64,000 nt of DNA from Climacteris rufus (Eukaryota > Chordata > Aves > Passeriformes > Climacteridae): NCBI GenBank assembly GCA_013398175.1, contig VZRZ01004350.1, positions 1 through 64,000 of the forward strand, read 5' to 3'. Under the pieces are notes generated by a model. The model made no database searches. It saw only the letters and a program-made list of their open reading frames with translations, and was not told the DNA's origin. Numbering within the stretch: the first letter of the stretch is position 1; the number at the start of each line of letters is the position of its first letter. The translations under genes were made by a program, and so were the position numbers. Below, piece by piece: positions 49,155 to 63,332 of the stretch.

Positions 49155-52100
49155 TCTTTTTTTAAAGGACTGGAGTGGAATCTGGGCTCCTTGGGGTTGT
49201 TGTTTATTTGGGATTTTTGGGGGGGGGAGTGGTGGCGTATTATTTTATTTATATTCATAGAACTGGGTTAGGGATATAATAGAAAATTAAATGTCTTTGG
49301 TGATAACCATTTGTAATCTAAGTAAATCAGAGTCAAAGAAGACAACAATATGACAGAGTAGAATCACATATTTTTGGGGGTAATATGCAGGGTAATGATG
49401 TGTAGCTATTGTTCTTTATTGCCTTATTTTTAACAGCTCTTTGTGGAAAGGCCTGGAGTTGAAGGTCACAAGGAAAACCTCGTGATTTAAACAAAGCTTA
49501 AAATTGTAGATGAGTGCTTTCTCATAGACCGATTCGTATGACAAATCATATAGTATTTTTACTGTCAGTTAATGACAGGATTAAATATGATGGCCTGAAT
49601 GGTTTTTTGTATCAAGAAGACCATAAATTGTAAGTCTTTCAAATTAGGAAAGGGAACAATCCCTCCTCACAACTTCTGATTTTCACAGACGTTTCGTAGT
49701 ATCTGGCCCTCTGCTAGAGAAAGGCTAGATAGACCTTTCATCTTATGCTCTATGAGCTTGTGCAGTCTTTGATTATCATTCTATGAAAGTTTAGCTTCAA
49801 ATAGAGCCAGTTCTCACTGTTTCCTGATTCTTTGTCTATCATTCTCTCTTTTCCTCATGTTCCCTCATGTGTAGCCAGCATTAGCAAAGAATACCACCTC
49901 ACATGGGTTTTATCTAATACTGCTTCCTATGGAGGCTGGATGTGAATGGGGAATGGCATTTGATAATCTCTGACTCCATTGTAAATGAAATTTAAATTAA
50001 AAGCAGCTGTTTCTTTTAAAGAGAAAGACACATCTGCATTAAATATAGTATAACTTCATCTGGCTTGGGCTGCCAACACTTCAGTGAGTGTCAGACAGAA
50101 GATTCATATGGTTTTGGTCTTGTCACTGAGTGTCATTCATTTCCTAAAGCCCTTTTGATTTCTTTTCAGAAAGGTGGGAAGGAATTAATTTAAGCCATTT
50201 AAAAATAGTTAAATAATCACTTTCCTCTCTCCTCCATGCAAATTATGCATCCTGATGAATTTAGATAGTCTAGTACCAAGGTTATCAATATATAAATAGT
50301 GTTTGCTTTTGATGGTGGTGTCTCATGAGCACTGGATTAACCAAGAACAAAGGAAGCACTTCAGAACTAGGCAGTCCCAAACTCAGAGCCACTCCTGGGA
50401 ACGACCTTTTCTGGAGGTTGGCATGTGGGTGTTGCAGCTGTGAAAGCCCAGCATATGAGTGGTTACAGGTGTTGGCTTCATTTTTTCTCCACATATATTT
50501 GTTGGAAAATGGGCATCAGTGCCAAGGACAAAGCAAGATGGAGCCAAGCTGTTACAAAGAAAAAAAGAATTTGCTTGTGACACAATAAAATCTGTATGGC
50601 TTGTATGACAGTTGTATGACAGTTATACAGTGTTCTGGAGAATCCTGTTTATGAATAATAGTGGGGGTTCTGGCAATGTTGGCTGCAGCACTCAATGGAG
50701 AGTGAAACAAAGGGCATTTTGTTTCGTGGTCATATCTTCTGTAGTCAGGCATTTTGGAATCCTATAATCACAGTCATTTCCTTTTCTATTTTCAATTACA
50801 TTCTTCCAGTCTAGTACTATTGTTTCCATTGGTTTAAGCAAGATTATCTAGTAGAGTTTCAAATTAAATGTCCTTAAAATTACTCATACAAATGTGATTG
50901 ATTAGGTTGGCAAAACTGGCTCCATCTTCTAACAGGTGGGCAGAAGAAAAAAAAAAAGGAATGGAAAAAAAAGAAAAAAAGATGGAGAGGAAAGCTGTCA
51001 AGAAGGACTTTTTTTACAAATGTTTGATCTGAGGAGGATGACAAGGATAACCTCTTATATTTATGCTGTACTGATAAAGTGGTAAAAGCCAAGAATTCAG
51101 TAGATGAAAAGAAGAGCATTCCTTTAGAATAAAAATTATTATTTTTTTTCTGAACCAAATATATCTTATTCTGGAGAATGATTCCAGAATTTTGAAATTG
51201 ACCTTGAAATATTTAGTTCTTGAAAAAAATCTTTGTGACATGGAAAAAATGTCTTTTCTTCTTGTCTTTTTCCCTATCAGGTCTTCTCTTCTTTTCTGTA
51301 CCCTGGTGCAAGGAGAGAAGCAGACACATGGTGCAAATGTCTGAGTAACACAGAAGGAGTAGGGTTGGAAGAGATGGTGCTTTGGAGAAGGGAGGTATCC
51401 ACTGCCCAGCCTGCTGATACCCATAATGGTGATCATGCAGCAGAGCTGGGACCTTGATGTCCTTTCAGATGTTCAGCTGGTGATGCCCCTTCCCTGGTAC
51501 CCTGAAAAGAAAAACTGCACTGAAAGACAAGTTATCCTCTCTGGTATAATTTGAGACTATTTCTCGTTCTTTTTGGACCTCTTCCCTACTTATTCACTTT
51601 ATGTTTTAAAACCAGACCCTAGAAAGAGTGCCAAAAACTCGTCAAAGTCACGTGTCACATGAAAGAGACTGATTGATGGAGAATACTGTCTTCAGAGAAT
51701 TTGGTGGAACTTGGATTCCTTTGCAGACTTTTCTCTTTTCTTTAAGGAGACAATTTGAACTGTGAAAAGTGGAGTACTTTCCGATCTATTCTTCTCTTCA
51801 TGAAGACAAATCTTTCTTTAAAAATAAAAGTCCTGGACAACAAAGAGGATAATTCTGCACAAAAATAGCCCCCCATCTATCTATACATATTTATGTATAC
51901 ATATATGCAATTTGCTATTTCTTCTCAGACAGGATATTTTACTTGCATGTTTAATAGCTCTGTTTAAGTAATGCCAAACAAAGTAACTACATGATTTGTA
52001 GGATTGTCTACACTAGTGTGAAGTATATCTGGTTTTGGCTTTGAGAAGGGCCAGTGTTTGATACTTCTCAACAAGCAATGAAAAGAAACCTGAAATGGGA

Positions 52101-53029
52101 AGTAATCTACCTGTCAGCTCTGAATTTCCCCCTAATCTTTAATAACTAGCAATAGATTTACACCTTGAAGCACATATATTAGTGTCACTTTCAGAATTGA
52201 AACTACGACAGCTCAGGAGGTACTTGTTATCAGTAAGGAAATCCTTATTTCAAATAGCATTCCTACTGAGAACCATTTGGACCTATTCAGTTAGGTTTTG
52301 GGTAGAGTTAGGTCTTGTTTAATCTCTATCCCGCTCTTGTAAAGTAGTGATCCTTCAAGTTTTTCTCAGGATAGGGAATGACGGGGTTAGCTGTACACAT
52401 ACAAAACTTCTTGCTATTTGGTTGGGAAGCAAATCAATCTAACTTGTAGGATTTCTCACTAAAGGTCTATACTTTTTGATCTCTGGTTTTACTTTTACTC
52501 AGGCCTTTTTATTTTCTTATATGATTTCACCTTATTACTAATAAACTTGTCAGGTCATCATGCCCCAGATCAGCTTGGTAATACCTCCTATTTCTCCCAC
52601 TGCTTGGATAGAAATCCTAGTAATTCAGCATCTCGTCCTGAAGACATACAAAGCTCTCTTTGAATGTATCTTCCCAAACTCCTTAGTCCAGCAGATTTTG
52701 TCAACTAATTTGCAAAATTTTCCCTGCTGAAACTGAGAACCACTTTTATAGACCTGGCTTGGTTAATTGTTCTATTTAACATAAACTAGGTTAATTTCTG
52801 GTTAGCTCATGTAAGATGTGGAGCCAGTGGTCTCTCCTCTTTCTTCTTCTGTGGCCACCTGGGGAAGGAAGCAGGATTACCCTCCAATCTCTGTTGAGGG
52901 GACCCTGAGGTTGCCATCCCTGGCCTTGCCCCATTCAGTGTGGTGGGATAGGGTCCCTGTCAGTCAGGCCACTGCCTCAGACAGACTTGTCATGGCACTC
53001 AGATGATGTCACCTGGCTCCTTCTCCTGG
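49155..53029. other. Non-coding stretch between two solo LTRs
   Basis: No gene was recognised. There is a G-run at about 49216-49226, a small tandem duplication of GTATGACAGTT near 50600-50625, and A-rich runs near 50945-50985. The last 230 bases (52800-53029) are less AT-rich but match nothing I know. Confidence 0.45.
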
Positions 53030-53342
53030 CCAGCCTGTCGCAGTAACGACAGGAAAGAAGGAGACAGACACCTGTTGAGCAAAGAACAAACTCTGGGCTT
53101 CCCCCGCCCATCTTTATTTTATATGTGTCTCATAAGCCACTGTGGATTGGAGGAGACAAAGAGCTTCCCCTCAATCACATTGGTCAAAGGAAATGTCCAT
53201 CAAACTTCTGTGCCCAGCAGAAAGGAATGTAAATAAAAAGATACCGTTACAATAACATGGCTATGTTTACAGAGAATGTCTGAGAACTAGTTACAAAATA
53301 ATTATAACATCCAGAACTGCAAAATTCAGGGCAACGCCAGCC
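53030..53342 (-). mobile_element. Solo LTR, ERVK-like family (copy B) with target duplication
   Basis: The LTR proper is 53036-53336 (301 bases), starting TGTCGCAGTAACGACAGG and ending TTCAGGGCAACG. It is the reverse complement of copy A along its full length: ATTGGAGGAG, CTCAATCACATTGGTCAAAG, GGAAATGTCCATCAAACTTC, GTAAATA, and ATGTTTACAGAGAATG blocks. The terminal A has become G, and TGTTGC has become TGTCGC. CCAGCC flanks it at 53030-53035 and 53337-53342, an exact 6-base duplication, or GCCAGCC (7) if the terminal G is not part of the LTR. It is a solo LTR, minus strand. Confidence 0.92.
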
Positions 53343-56300
53343 CTCACCAGTTCCTGCTTGATTCTCTACTAATAGTTTTCCCTGGATAACTTGGACCTAA
53401 CTAGATTACAATTCTGCCCCACTTTATTACTTTACAGTGTGTCATATTATTAACCATTTGTCTGTGTTTTGATTAGTATGTAAAACCAGATTCTTGCTAC
53501 TCAAAATTTGAGCAATATGAGAGAAATAAGTACGGAGAAAAGTAAGACACTTTCTGAGAGGTATTTTAAATTTTACATGGGTTGGAAAACTTTTAATTGC
53601 TCTGGGTTTTGTTGTTTTTTTTTTTTTAATCCTTTTGTACAGTCCATTCTCTGTTGTTTCAGCCATTACATGCTCCAAAAGCAGCAGACTATAAGCCAAC
53701 ACATCTATTACCATGGAACTCTGTCAGAAGCTGTGATCAAGCCAGGGAAGCACCCTGGGAGCAGAGCAGAGCTGCTGTACAGACCCACAGCAGTGTGTCT
53801 ATGCTTCACGCAGACATGCCTTGAGCAGCCTAGAGCCTTATCCCACAGGAGACTGTGGGCACACAAGACTGCTCAGCAGTTTCATCTCTCCTGCCTGTGT
53901 GAAACTGCTGAATCACCAAAGAAACATCAGTGGGATTAACAGGAATAAATTTCATCTTTTAACATAATGAGGACACCATCAGTGGACCTGTTTCTGTTTT
54001 GATCAATACAGAGCTGTCTCACACTGTACAGATGTTTTTTGAGATATTTTTCTAAGTGTCATCCTATTAGATGACAGGATATACATGTCATTTTTAGATT
54101 ATATACCTCAAGCATGGTAGTTAGCATATGACAGGCAAAACTAAGATGTTAAGAACTGTGAAAACTTGGGATAAACTTGAATATGTATGACCAGTAAAAT
54201 GTGGAAATCTGCTATGTGAGATAATAGCAGCACTTTTTCACTTTTTTTGAAGTATTAAGCAAATAAATTCAGAAGATGGAGAAAGGGGTTGAATCATTAG
54301 TCTCTTGACCAGAAAGCCATCAAAAGCTTTTGTAATTGTTGGTAGGCAGATTATTCCCATAACTTTGTATTATTTAGCCACACATTGAACAACAATATGT
54401 TTCCCAGCACTAAACCCTGAGGGTTTCTACGGTAGCTGCTTCTGAGAAAACACATGAAGGTTAATTCTGGTCTAATATTACAGTCTAACAGGCCAGTTGT
54501 CCAGGCAAGAATTCATGCCTCTCTTGGCTTGGCAGTCTTTAATTCTGTAGTTTAAAAACAGCCTTATTCTGTTAATTGTGCCTCGCATTGAACCTCTCCT
54601 ACTGATATGGATAACCAGGAACATCTAGAGAATTCTGCCTCTTTAATTACTTAGAGATTTTATAGGGCTTTAAATATAACATGTTGCTGCAAATAGTTAT
54701 TCTTGGCCTGTCAATGAAAACAAATATATATGTCTCTCTTGACTCCTTTCAGCATTCCTCTCCCACAGTACTGGACGAAAGTGTTCTCAGCCATTGCATA
54801 CAAGAATCTAGGCATATCCAGGTTTTCATGCAGAGGACACAGAAGTAGTTGACTGTTTGGAAGCAGAACTAAATCTTTTGGTCTAGAAGAGAAATATGTT
54901 CTAGAGTACAATGATGCATTGCATCCTTTTGCATGTATATTATTGGGAAATCAACCATTGAAAAGTTTCATAAAGGGATATATGTTATGAATTATAATAG
55001 AAATAGGATCCAGAATGTCTACTGGCAATAGAGTTACCACACCAAGCGTTATTCAAAAGTAAACTGCATATAGTGGGTTCCTCATTCCGGGATGTGCTGA
55101 CTGTATTTATTTCATGGAAGAGATTAATGGAATGTTTAAACAGAGATTTTGCAACCTTCATCCTTGTTGGTAGATGCTTTTGTCTTTCTGTCTTAGCTTG
55201 AAGCATCATGTGTCTTTCAATGGAGCTACTTGACAGTTGACATTTTCTGCTTTTACTTCTACTCCAGCTGCTAATTGCATATTTACAATCCTTCAATCAA
55301 GAGGAAAAGAGAAACAGATTAGAAAAATTTTCAGTCTGTCAAGCAAACCATACATATAATGAAACATCCACTCATTAAACATGGAGAACTTTTACAGCTT
55401 TAATAATAAGTGTTATAAAGGGCACAAAGGTATTATTAATTCTGAAGGAATGCAGGGCTGGATAAACAATAAGTCATTTTGACAGTTGCTATGAAGACTA
55501 TTACCAAATGTTATGTTTACTTGAATAGGTTCAATTTATAAAACAAGACCCATAAAAAATCTACAGCCTAATCAATTGAGATGCCCTGTTACCAACAACA
55601 GCTAATGGAGTGAGGTTCTGATATATTGATTAAGACTGAATTGTGATCACGGATTTTATAAAATTAAGATAATTAGTAATGTGGGTTGCTTCTGTACATT
55701 AAATTAAATGCTGTGGCAATTAATTGAATTGTTATAATAAAAAAAATAACACTGTAATTTTTTTTTCCTAAGTTAAGGAAGTGAATTTTTCTGGATTTGT
55801 GATTATCTTTCTAAAAGGAATCCACAAATGTGTGTTTATTACATAAATACAACGAGATACAGGAGCTTGTGTTCTTGTGCTGTAATCACCGATTAATTCC
55901 TCCATATATCTCTCATGAAAATTAAATTTGGGGGTCATAAGAAATCTCCTTTGTTTCTGAGTGTGCTGGTTGCAATCCCGAACATAATCAAGAAAACTGA
56001 CAGTATGTATGATTATATATGATACTACTCTGCAGGAGACAGTTCCAATATTGTAGCTGCACTCCTCCATTCATTATTGGCAAACATGTGCCTGGAACTC
56101 ACTGCAATGTTACAACTGGCATTTTGAAATACTGTGATTTCTTTTTCTTCTAGCTAGGACTTGTATTCCCCAAAGGATTTATGCACTGCTTTGTATTATT
56201 CAGTATATGTTTATGACTTCCACTACTATTAGGAAAAGCTATATGTATACATTCAGAGGAGAATATATCTCATAGTGGATTTCAGAAAATATAACACACT

Positions 56301-59300
56301 GTTACTTTAAAACATGAGGTTAACAAAATAAGAACTGAAAGACAAAGAAGGGAAAAACAAGCAATTTAAAAACCATTCACCCAGTGCATTTGATCCTGTT
56401 CCCATTCTTTTCATAGTAAAGCATGAGTTACTTTTAAAAAGTCAATGCAAGTTGGCATAAAGCTGGTAGGAAATCAAACCTGAGCCTATCCTGCTTAAAA
56501 GCCTGAAATATGTTATTCATTTTAAAGCAGCCATTGCCCCAAAACCTGAAAACTGATAGACACATTTAAACCACTCACTAAGTCACAAAATACTCTTTGT
56601 AAGACTGTAACTGAGTGTGGCAATAATAGCACCACAACAGACTGTGGCAGAGCTAAAAAGGCTAATTATGCTTAAGTCATCATAATAGTGCTCACAAGCT
56701 CAAATTCCAGTTCTGCCAAAATACTACCAGCACATCACACTCCCTCTCAGAGGCTCTGTCTCCATGAACTTAAAATGAGGATACTGATAATATTAACAGC
56801 TTTGAGATCTACACACAAAGAGCAGAGGGATTTATGTCAATACAGTTTATCAGTTCCATCAGTTGGACAGGGATGCAACCAGTGAAGTTGAGCCAGCTAC
56901 CAGAGAAGCACGAGTTTCTAGTAAGGTCAAATATCTCTCTAGATCACAAGGCACTCATGGTCACCTCATCTACTGCTTATGTGTGTTCAAAGGATGTTTT
57001 TCTCTGTCTGTGGAGCAGAATAAAATCTGATTTACTAATGGTACCTACTCCCTCACCCTCAATAAGACAGAGAGGGGTTAACAAAACATGTTCACCTGAT
57101 CCTCTGCAGGCAGCTGCAAGCTATCTTTGGCTCTGCATGAAGGAGATGTAGTCTGGGCATTTCCAAAGGCGAATCTAAGAAACAATGACTAATGCTTCCC
57201 CCAGCCGGGTCAAAGAAACCTTTGTCAGAATTATTTCAGATCTAGCGAACATGGAGTCAGAGCAGAAGACCATGTGGATATCCTCAGAGCAGGTGGACAT
57301 CCTCCAAGACCAGGACGTACCACTGCACCCAGCCTATGTTGGCCTGCTCAGACAAGGAAACACTGGGCTTTGTTTGGGAGGTGTCTTGAACCAAAACATC
57401 AAATCTGGAAAGTTTTTTGTCTTCTAGATGCTTCCAGTATTGATGAATAAAGATGAAGAAAAATAAAGGAAATAAAAGGCTGGAAAATGAAATCTAAAAG
57501 AAGCCTTTAACTTTGTACCCAGCGCCTGTCGGAAAAGGTCGTCTGTTTTACAAGGCAGGAAATGCAAACAAGAGCATCTGTAACTATTTGTAAATAGTGT
57601 CAAGTTTATGGACCTGATTTGACATAAGGAAAAAATATCCTTGGAAAAGAGTTGCAAAACATTCAAGTAGTTTATTTTGACATTTTAAAAACTTTTAAAA
57701 ACGTTAGTCTGCTTAAAAATTTATCTAAATTTACATTTAGACCTATTTTGCAAGTAAATGAAGGACATCAAAGTGAAATAAAACATTTCATTTGGGTTCA
57801 AACAAAATGTTTATTTGGATCCAAAATATTGTCTTCATTTCAGTCAGAGAGCTGAAAAAATATGCAGCTATTTTTATAGCTTTCACTGTAACACCATTTT
57901 TAAATTTTATTTCTTCCCCATTTCTCACATTTTCTATAAAGAGCACTCATGTTATTTTTCCTGTAGTGAAATGTAAGCATTGAATTGTGTCATAAGATTA
58001 TAACCTCGTTAAAATGTTGAATTCAGTGATTGATTGTCATCAGTATTGTTAATATTTCTATTACTTAAGGTCTTTCCAATGCAACAATATCATTTGGTTT
58101 TCACTATTGTCCTGCCTCTTCTATTTTCTAAAACTTGATATTTCTTTAAATCATACTCTTTCCCCTTCAATTACATTTCCACTTTTATATTTAAGGTAGA
58201 AATGACTGAAAGCTAGCAACAGCAATGAAACTTTCCACTAGCTCACTTTGGGGGAAAATTTTCCAAAATGTTAATTTAATGACTTCAAAATTTATCAAAC
58301 TATTAAAAGCTGCAAGTAACAACTGAAAAAGAAAAGCCTGAAGTTCATAAAAACTTTTTGAGCTTTTTTTCCTTATTTTAGCCCTAGTTATCTTTCTCTC
58401 CTGTTTCCTTTTTCTAACACTATTTTTTCTTCCCTCTTTCCTTGTAGGTCTGAATCAGAAAGGTCTATCTGCAATTTAGATTTATTGGAATAAAGGTAGA
58501 AAAGAATAAGAGCAACTTTTCACTGTCAGATTTGTACAAAGGAGTCAGTGCAAGTGAAAGCCAAGTTCTTTCCCATTTATCTCTTACTCTTCTTTATTCA
58601 CTTTCTCTATTTCAGTCCTTTCCATCCCTCTTCCTTGCCTTTCTTTATACTTTTTTCCTCCCCTCTATCCCTACTTTTAGTTTATTTAACAATCCCTCAC
58701 ACATCCCTACTTATTATCCAGGGACCTATTCAGCCACAGAAGTCTTGAATGTTAAGCATGAGAAAGTGAGAGAGAATGTTGCAACAAGCATGATGATAGA
58801 TGATTTTCAGTAGGTTTTTCTTTTTTTTTTTACTGAAATGTTTTAACATTTTCAGCCAAAAATATTCCCATCCTTCCAATAGGTTGAAAAACAACCCCTG
58901 AAGTGTTGGTGTTGGTAGTATATATTACTATTGTTACAGAAGCCAGCCAGAGGGAGGAAATGACCTTTAAAATGAGAAGAAAATTCTCATTCCTTCCTGA
59001 CTCTTCAGTGCTTTCCCTTTGCTCTGCATTTTCTCATTTTCTTCTTGGTTTTACATTGTTCTCTCCTGCCAGTTTCCCCACACTTTTAGTTTTCATTTTT
59101 GGTGGTTAATGAACATAAGGCTTATAACGCACTTGAAATCCACCTTATTAATCTAATTTGAATGCAGAACATAAGGACAAAGGTGAGATCGTCTGTAACT
59201 ATCTAAACTCCACAAAGCCATGGGAGAAATTAAAGCAAGAGAAAGAGTGTGGGGAATGTATCAACACAAGTACCCTCTAGGCTGCAGTTTCACATGGGTG

Positions 59301-62300
59301 TAGTTCTTAAGCACTTTCATCTCCACATCCACACACTGATCTCTCAGCATTTCAGGGTGCTGCTGTATGACACACTTTGTCTTTGGAGTCTCACTAAAGG
59401 ATTTTGTTGACGTTGTAATGGCTCACATGAAGAGGAAGGTGCTGTGGATTATTGCTGTCTCCCGGATGGCCCTTTTTGCTGGAGGCAAAACCACAGCCAC
59501 AGTGTGACTGTTCCTCTAGGATAAAGCCAGTCTGGACACAACTGGAGCAGACAGTTAACATTTTCAGGTTGCTCTGCTCTGCCTTGTCTGTATGTGAGAA
59601 AGAGAGGAGCATCATCCAAGGGTTTCTGAGGGAGTCTCTCTCTGACCAGACCAGCACATGAAACCACATCATTTCAACTGCCATGTCAAGTTAATATTTT
59701 GGGAAGAACCATATATACATGTGAATGTCCTGTGCACTGCAGCACCAAAAAATGTAGACAGGAGGTATAGGTAACAGTATCTGTGTTGCAAACCAAATCA
59801 AGAAGTGCTGAAGCATCTCATAAATACACTTCTTTGGGAACAGAATCTGCAGAATAGATTCTTTGAAAAAAGATTCAGACATATGCTCCCTCCTCTGCTA
59901 AGTGCCCTGAGAAACAAAGCTTCAGATGTCAGCAAAAAGTTAGTATATAGAGTTGGGAAACCTTAGACGAAGGTTGTAGAATAAATTCCTTAAGGACTTT
60001 GACCTTATATGAGTTTGTACAATGTTGCAGGAGGAAAATGAAAAAAAATTGAGGTAAACATAGTGAAATAACTAACAATCCATCCAAAAGGAAAGAGAAA
60101 AATCAAAATTCTGGACTTATTTAACATTTTTATTCAAAATATGCTTCAAGAAAGGAAATCTTTGCTTTATCTCTAGATGTTCTCACATGAGTGACAGAAG
60201 GAGACCAAGAGGGGATAACTTGCCTTTCTCTTACATTTTATTTTTGAATGATCCAGTGAATTAGTTGATTGTCTTTGTCAATCACAGTTTCTGGTCCAAA
60301 ACTATTTTACTGATTGAAAAAAAGTGCTGCATGGTTATATTGCAGTGACCATGACCAAGAAACTAAGAACACAACACATACCATTTGAAATGTTTCTTTT
60401 CTGGGCTTCTTTTCAGTCTTAAGTGTTGGTACTTCCCTGGCCATATGAATTTGGAAACTTCACTTTTCATAACTGTTTCTCACAGTGATCTAATGAATTG
60501 ACAAAACCTATCTTCACAATCTTACTTGAAATCACCCTTCTTAAAACTGAATCCTGGTTTTTTGAGATGTGGCTCTTTCATGGGTCCAGTTTTGCACCTC
60601 ATGTAGGCTGACACAACAGAGGCATGGATTCAGCCCAGATTTAGCCTGGAATGACCACAGAAGTCTGAAGAATACCGCCTTCCTTGCAGATTCATATAGT
60701 TAGATACAGATGCTCTATGTGTTCTCTGAACCCTTCACATTCAGATGAGAGTCAGATTTGGATTTTGTTTGTTTGTTTTCAAAAATTTACCAAGTCAGAC
60801 TGTTCTTTTCCTTGAAATGTATTTGTCCTGTACATGAAAGAAAGAGGAGAGAGGAGGAGCTGGCTGGCATATTCTGAACTACTATATATTGCAGAGCAGG
60901 CTTCCAGTTGTCAGCGTCTGCACCCTGTAGAAGTATGGTTTCAATTTTACTTTTGAAATCTGAGTCAAGCAATGTTGCCAACACATATTTTTCCCTGTCA
61001 AAACATTTCACTTATTCCTGAGTCTGTAGACAGCTTTTAGGTTACATCTTTTCCCCAATCTTATTGAAACAGGATCTTCATTTCTTTTGAAATCATTTTT
61101 CATTAGTGTGGGAGCAAAAAGCAGATACTAGAGCTGATAAGTGGCAGCACCTGGCTTAAAGATGTTCCATCAGCTCTTAGTTTCTGTGTGATCATTTCTG
61201 ATAATTGGAGGATGAAAACCAAATTAGCAGTCACACTCAAATCATGATAGGTGAAGACATTATCTTTCTTCCTTTTCTATGCCCTTCCTTTTCTATGCCT
61301 GTGCTCCCTCTTGTTCTACTGAGCTGATAGAACATGCAAAATGAAGATTTAAGGTTTCACATGTTGCTTCAGCAAAAGGTTTTTTGATTAATTTGGTCAT
61401 GATGAGGACTGGCTCACTGTTCAATTAGATTTAAATTAGCTTAAAACCATATCATTTTTGTGTTTGTGAATGACTTGTAAACTTATTCACGTTTGTATCT
61501 GTCTTAATTATTTTCAAACATATGTACACATTTCAATCTAGAGAATTAATGTAAACAATTGCTTCAGCTGTTGGCTGTTCACTAGCTATTGTTCATGGCA
61601 TATAACAAAGTCATATGAACTACATTGTGTGATTCCTGTTTCCTAACTGCATGTCTGGCAAGACAATGAATAATATTTGAACAGCAACAGACAATATCAT
61701 TTCAATCCTCCCTCCCTCATCCACCCCCCTGCAAAAAAAAAAAACCAATTCAGATTACAAATTCTTTGTATTCAAATTAGTATATGCTCTGGGAAAAACA
61801 TGTCTGAGAGTTTATAAACTTTAGAAACAAATAACAATTCCCTTAATAACTATGAAAGGGGATTCCTTACATTAAAGCACAAGATATTCAGAATCAATCA
61901 CTGTTTGTATGGTTTGCCAGCTATATTTATTGTTTCATTCATGTTTCTGGATAAAAACCATCCCTAGTTCAAATACCAAACTCCCCCAAAATCTGATTTT
62001 AATTATTTGCTAACATCAGACTGAAAAGAAGGAGCAGATCTGAGCAGTATAGAGGGAAGATGACAAAATCCTGAAAGCTTCAACTTTTATTTCTATCCGA
62101 GCTCCCTAACAAGATGAGGCTCAAAAGCTGTACTGTTTGCAAGTCTGTTCATCAGCAATGGATTAGCCAATAGAAAGCCAAGTCAAAAGAAAAAGTGGGT
62201 GGTAAGAGAGTCTCAGAGTTAATTTTGATAATTCTCCTTTTCCAAGGCATGATCAGCTCTTCCTTAAGCAATCCTGTTTCACCTAAGTATACCTCTGTCT

Positions 62301-63204
62301 TAAAGACTTTGTGATGGAAAATTTTCCAAGCAATCTATTTCTAGTTTTATATTTTTGTAGTATTAAAAATACTTCCTACGACCTTTGCTGAACCTTCCTC
62401 TATGTGATTTCAGTCTATTGCTTTCTGTCTTGCCCAACTAAGACCTGACATAAAATTTTTCTATTTGTCCTTTTTATTTACCATTTTGACATCAGACATC
62501 ATGTCCACCCTTAGGGGCTCCTCTTTTATTCAGATATCATCACCTGATGAGTCTTTCCTTGGAGGTTGTGTTATAAAGACTGATCCTTCATTTTCCTCTT
62601 TGCATTTTCTTCAAACATTCCATAAACATCTTAAGGTGGAAAAAGTATTTCAGACTGTCTCACAGGAAGCATTTCTATTTATTCAATATAATGTGTTATT
62701 TGGTTTTCTTTATAAGAAAGCACTATTTATACATTGTCATCAGTTATAATCTATAGCTCTTCTTTTGATACCTAGTTAGCTATTCTTCAGCTTGCCTTTG
62801 GACAGCTGATTATTCTTTACTAAATGCAACATTTTGCACCTGTCCCTGCTGAACTTTCAGTGAGCTCACCATACTAACTTTTGAACCTGTTGGTCAGTCT
62901 CAACTGAACATACTTCAGTTGGCAGAGCTCAGCTGACACTCAGCAACTTCCAACTCATTTTGTGAGAAGAGTCAGCTGGAGGGAGAGAACATCCCCACGG
63001 AGGGGAAGGTTGCCATGTGAACTTGATGCTTCTTGGATGCTAGCAACCCAGTACAGCATGACTCTGAGGGAAGTGCAACTTCATGGAAATATTTCTTTTA
63101 AAATTGAAGAACTGTAAGCTTACTCATATACTTACCATCTTATGACAGATAACGTCTTCAGGGTGTTTTTCTGTCGTACATCCAACAGCTGATAGAGAAC
63201 TTAC
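53343..63204. other. Long unique AT-rich non-coding stretch
   Basis: No interspersed repeat or recognisable exon was found over almost 10 kb. A T-rich run lies near 53612-53628 and an A-run near 61733-61744. A short duplication of CCTTTTCTATGCCCTT / CCTTTTCTATGCCTG lies near 61271-61300. The 55400-55760 block is rich in TAATTA and ATTAAT motifs and looks like gene-desert conserved DNA, which only alignment could confirm. A 143-codon frame at 53508-53939 is not supported by any family or splice signal. Confidence 0.45.
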
Positions 63205-63332
63205 CACAAGGCTTCATGGTCCTGAGGTTATGTTGACTGTAGTGCTGGGTCTTTCCTTGGGTGATACAGAGTCCTGGAATTAAACTGAGAGTTCTCACAT
63301 TCAGCAGTCACAGTTAACAATTCAGTCAGAGG
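63205..63332 (-). other. Exon-like segment with strong splice signals, probably non-coding
   Basis: On the minus strand a strong pyrimidine tract, GTTTTTCTGCCCACAG, precedes 63332. The 128-base segment ends CCTTGTG before a GTAAGTTCTC donor. A second good donor (AAGATG before GTAAGTATAT) lies about 72 bases downstream. All three frames contain a stop, so as an internal exon it would be non-coding; one frame is open for 34 codons before TAA and could be a terminal coding portion. It fits an exon of a long non-coding RNA or a 3' untranslated exon, with two alternative donors. Without transcript data it may also be a pseudo-exon. Confidence 0.3.

Noticed and set aside
53508..53939. 143-codon plus-strand frame
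   Set aside because: Runs through a T-rich simple tract, has no recognisable domain and lacks splice signals.
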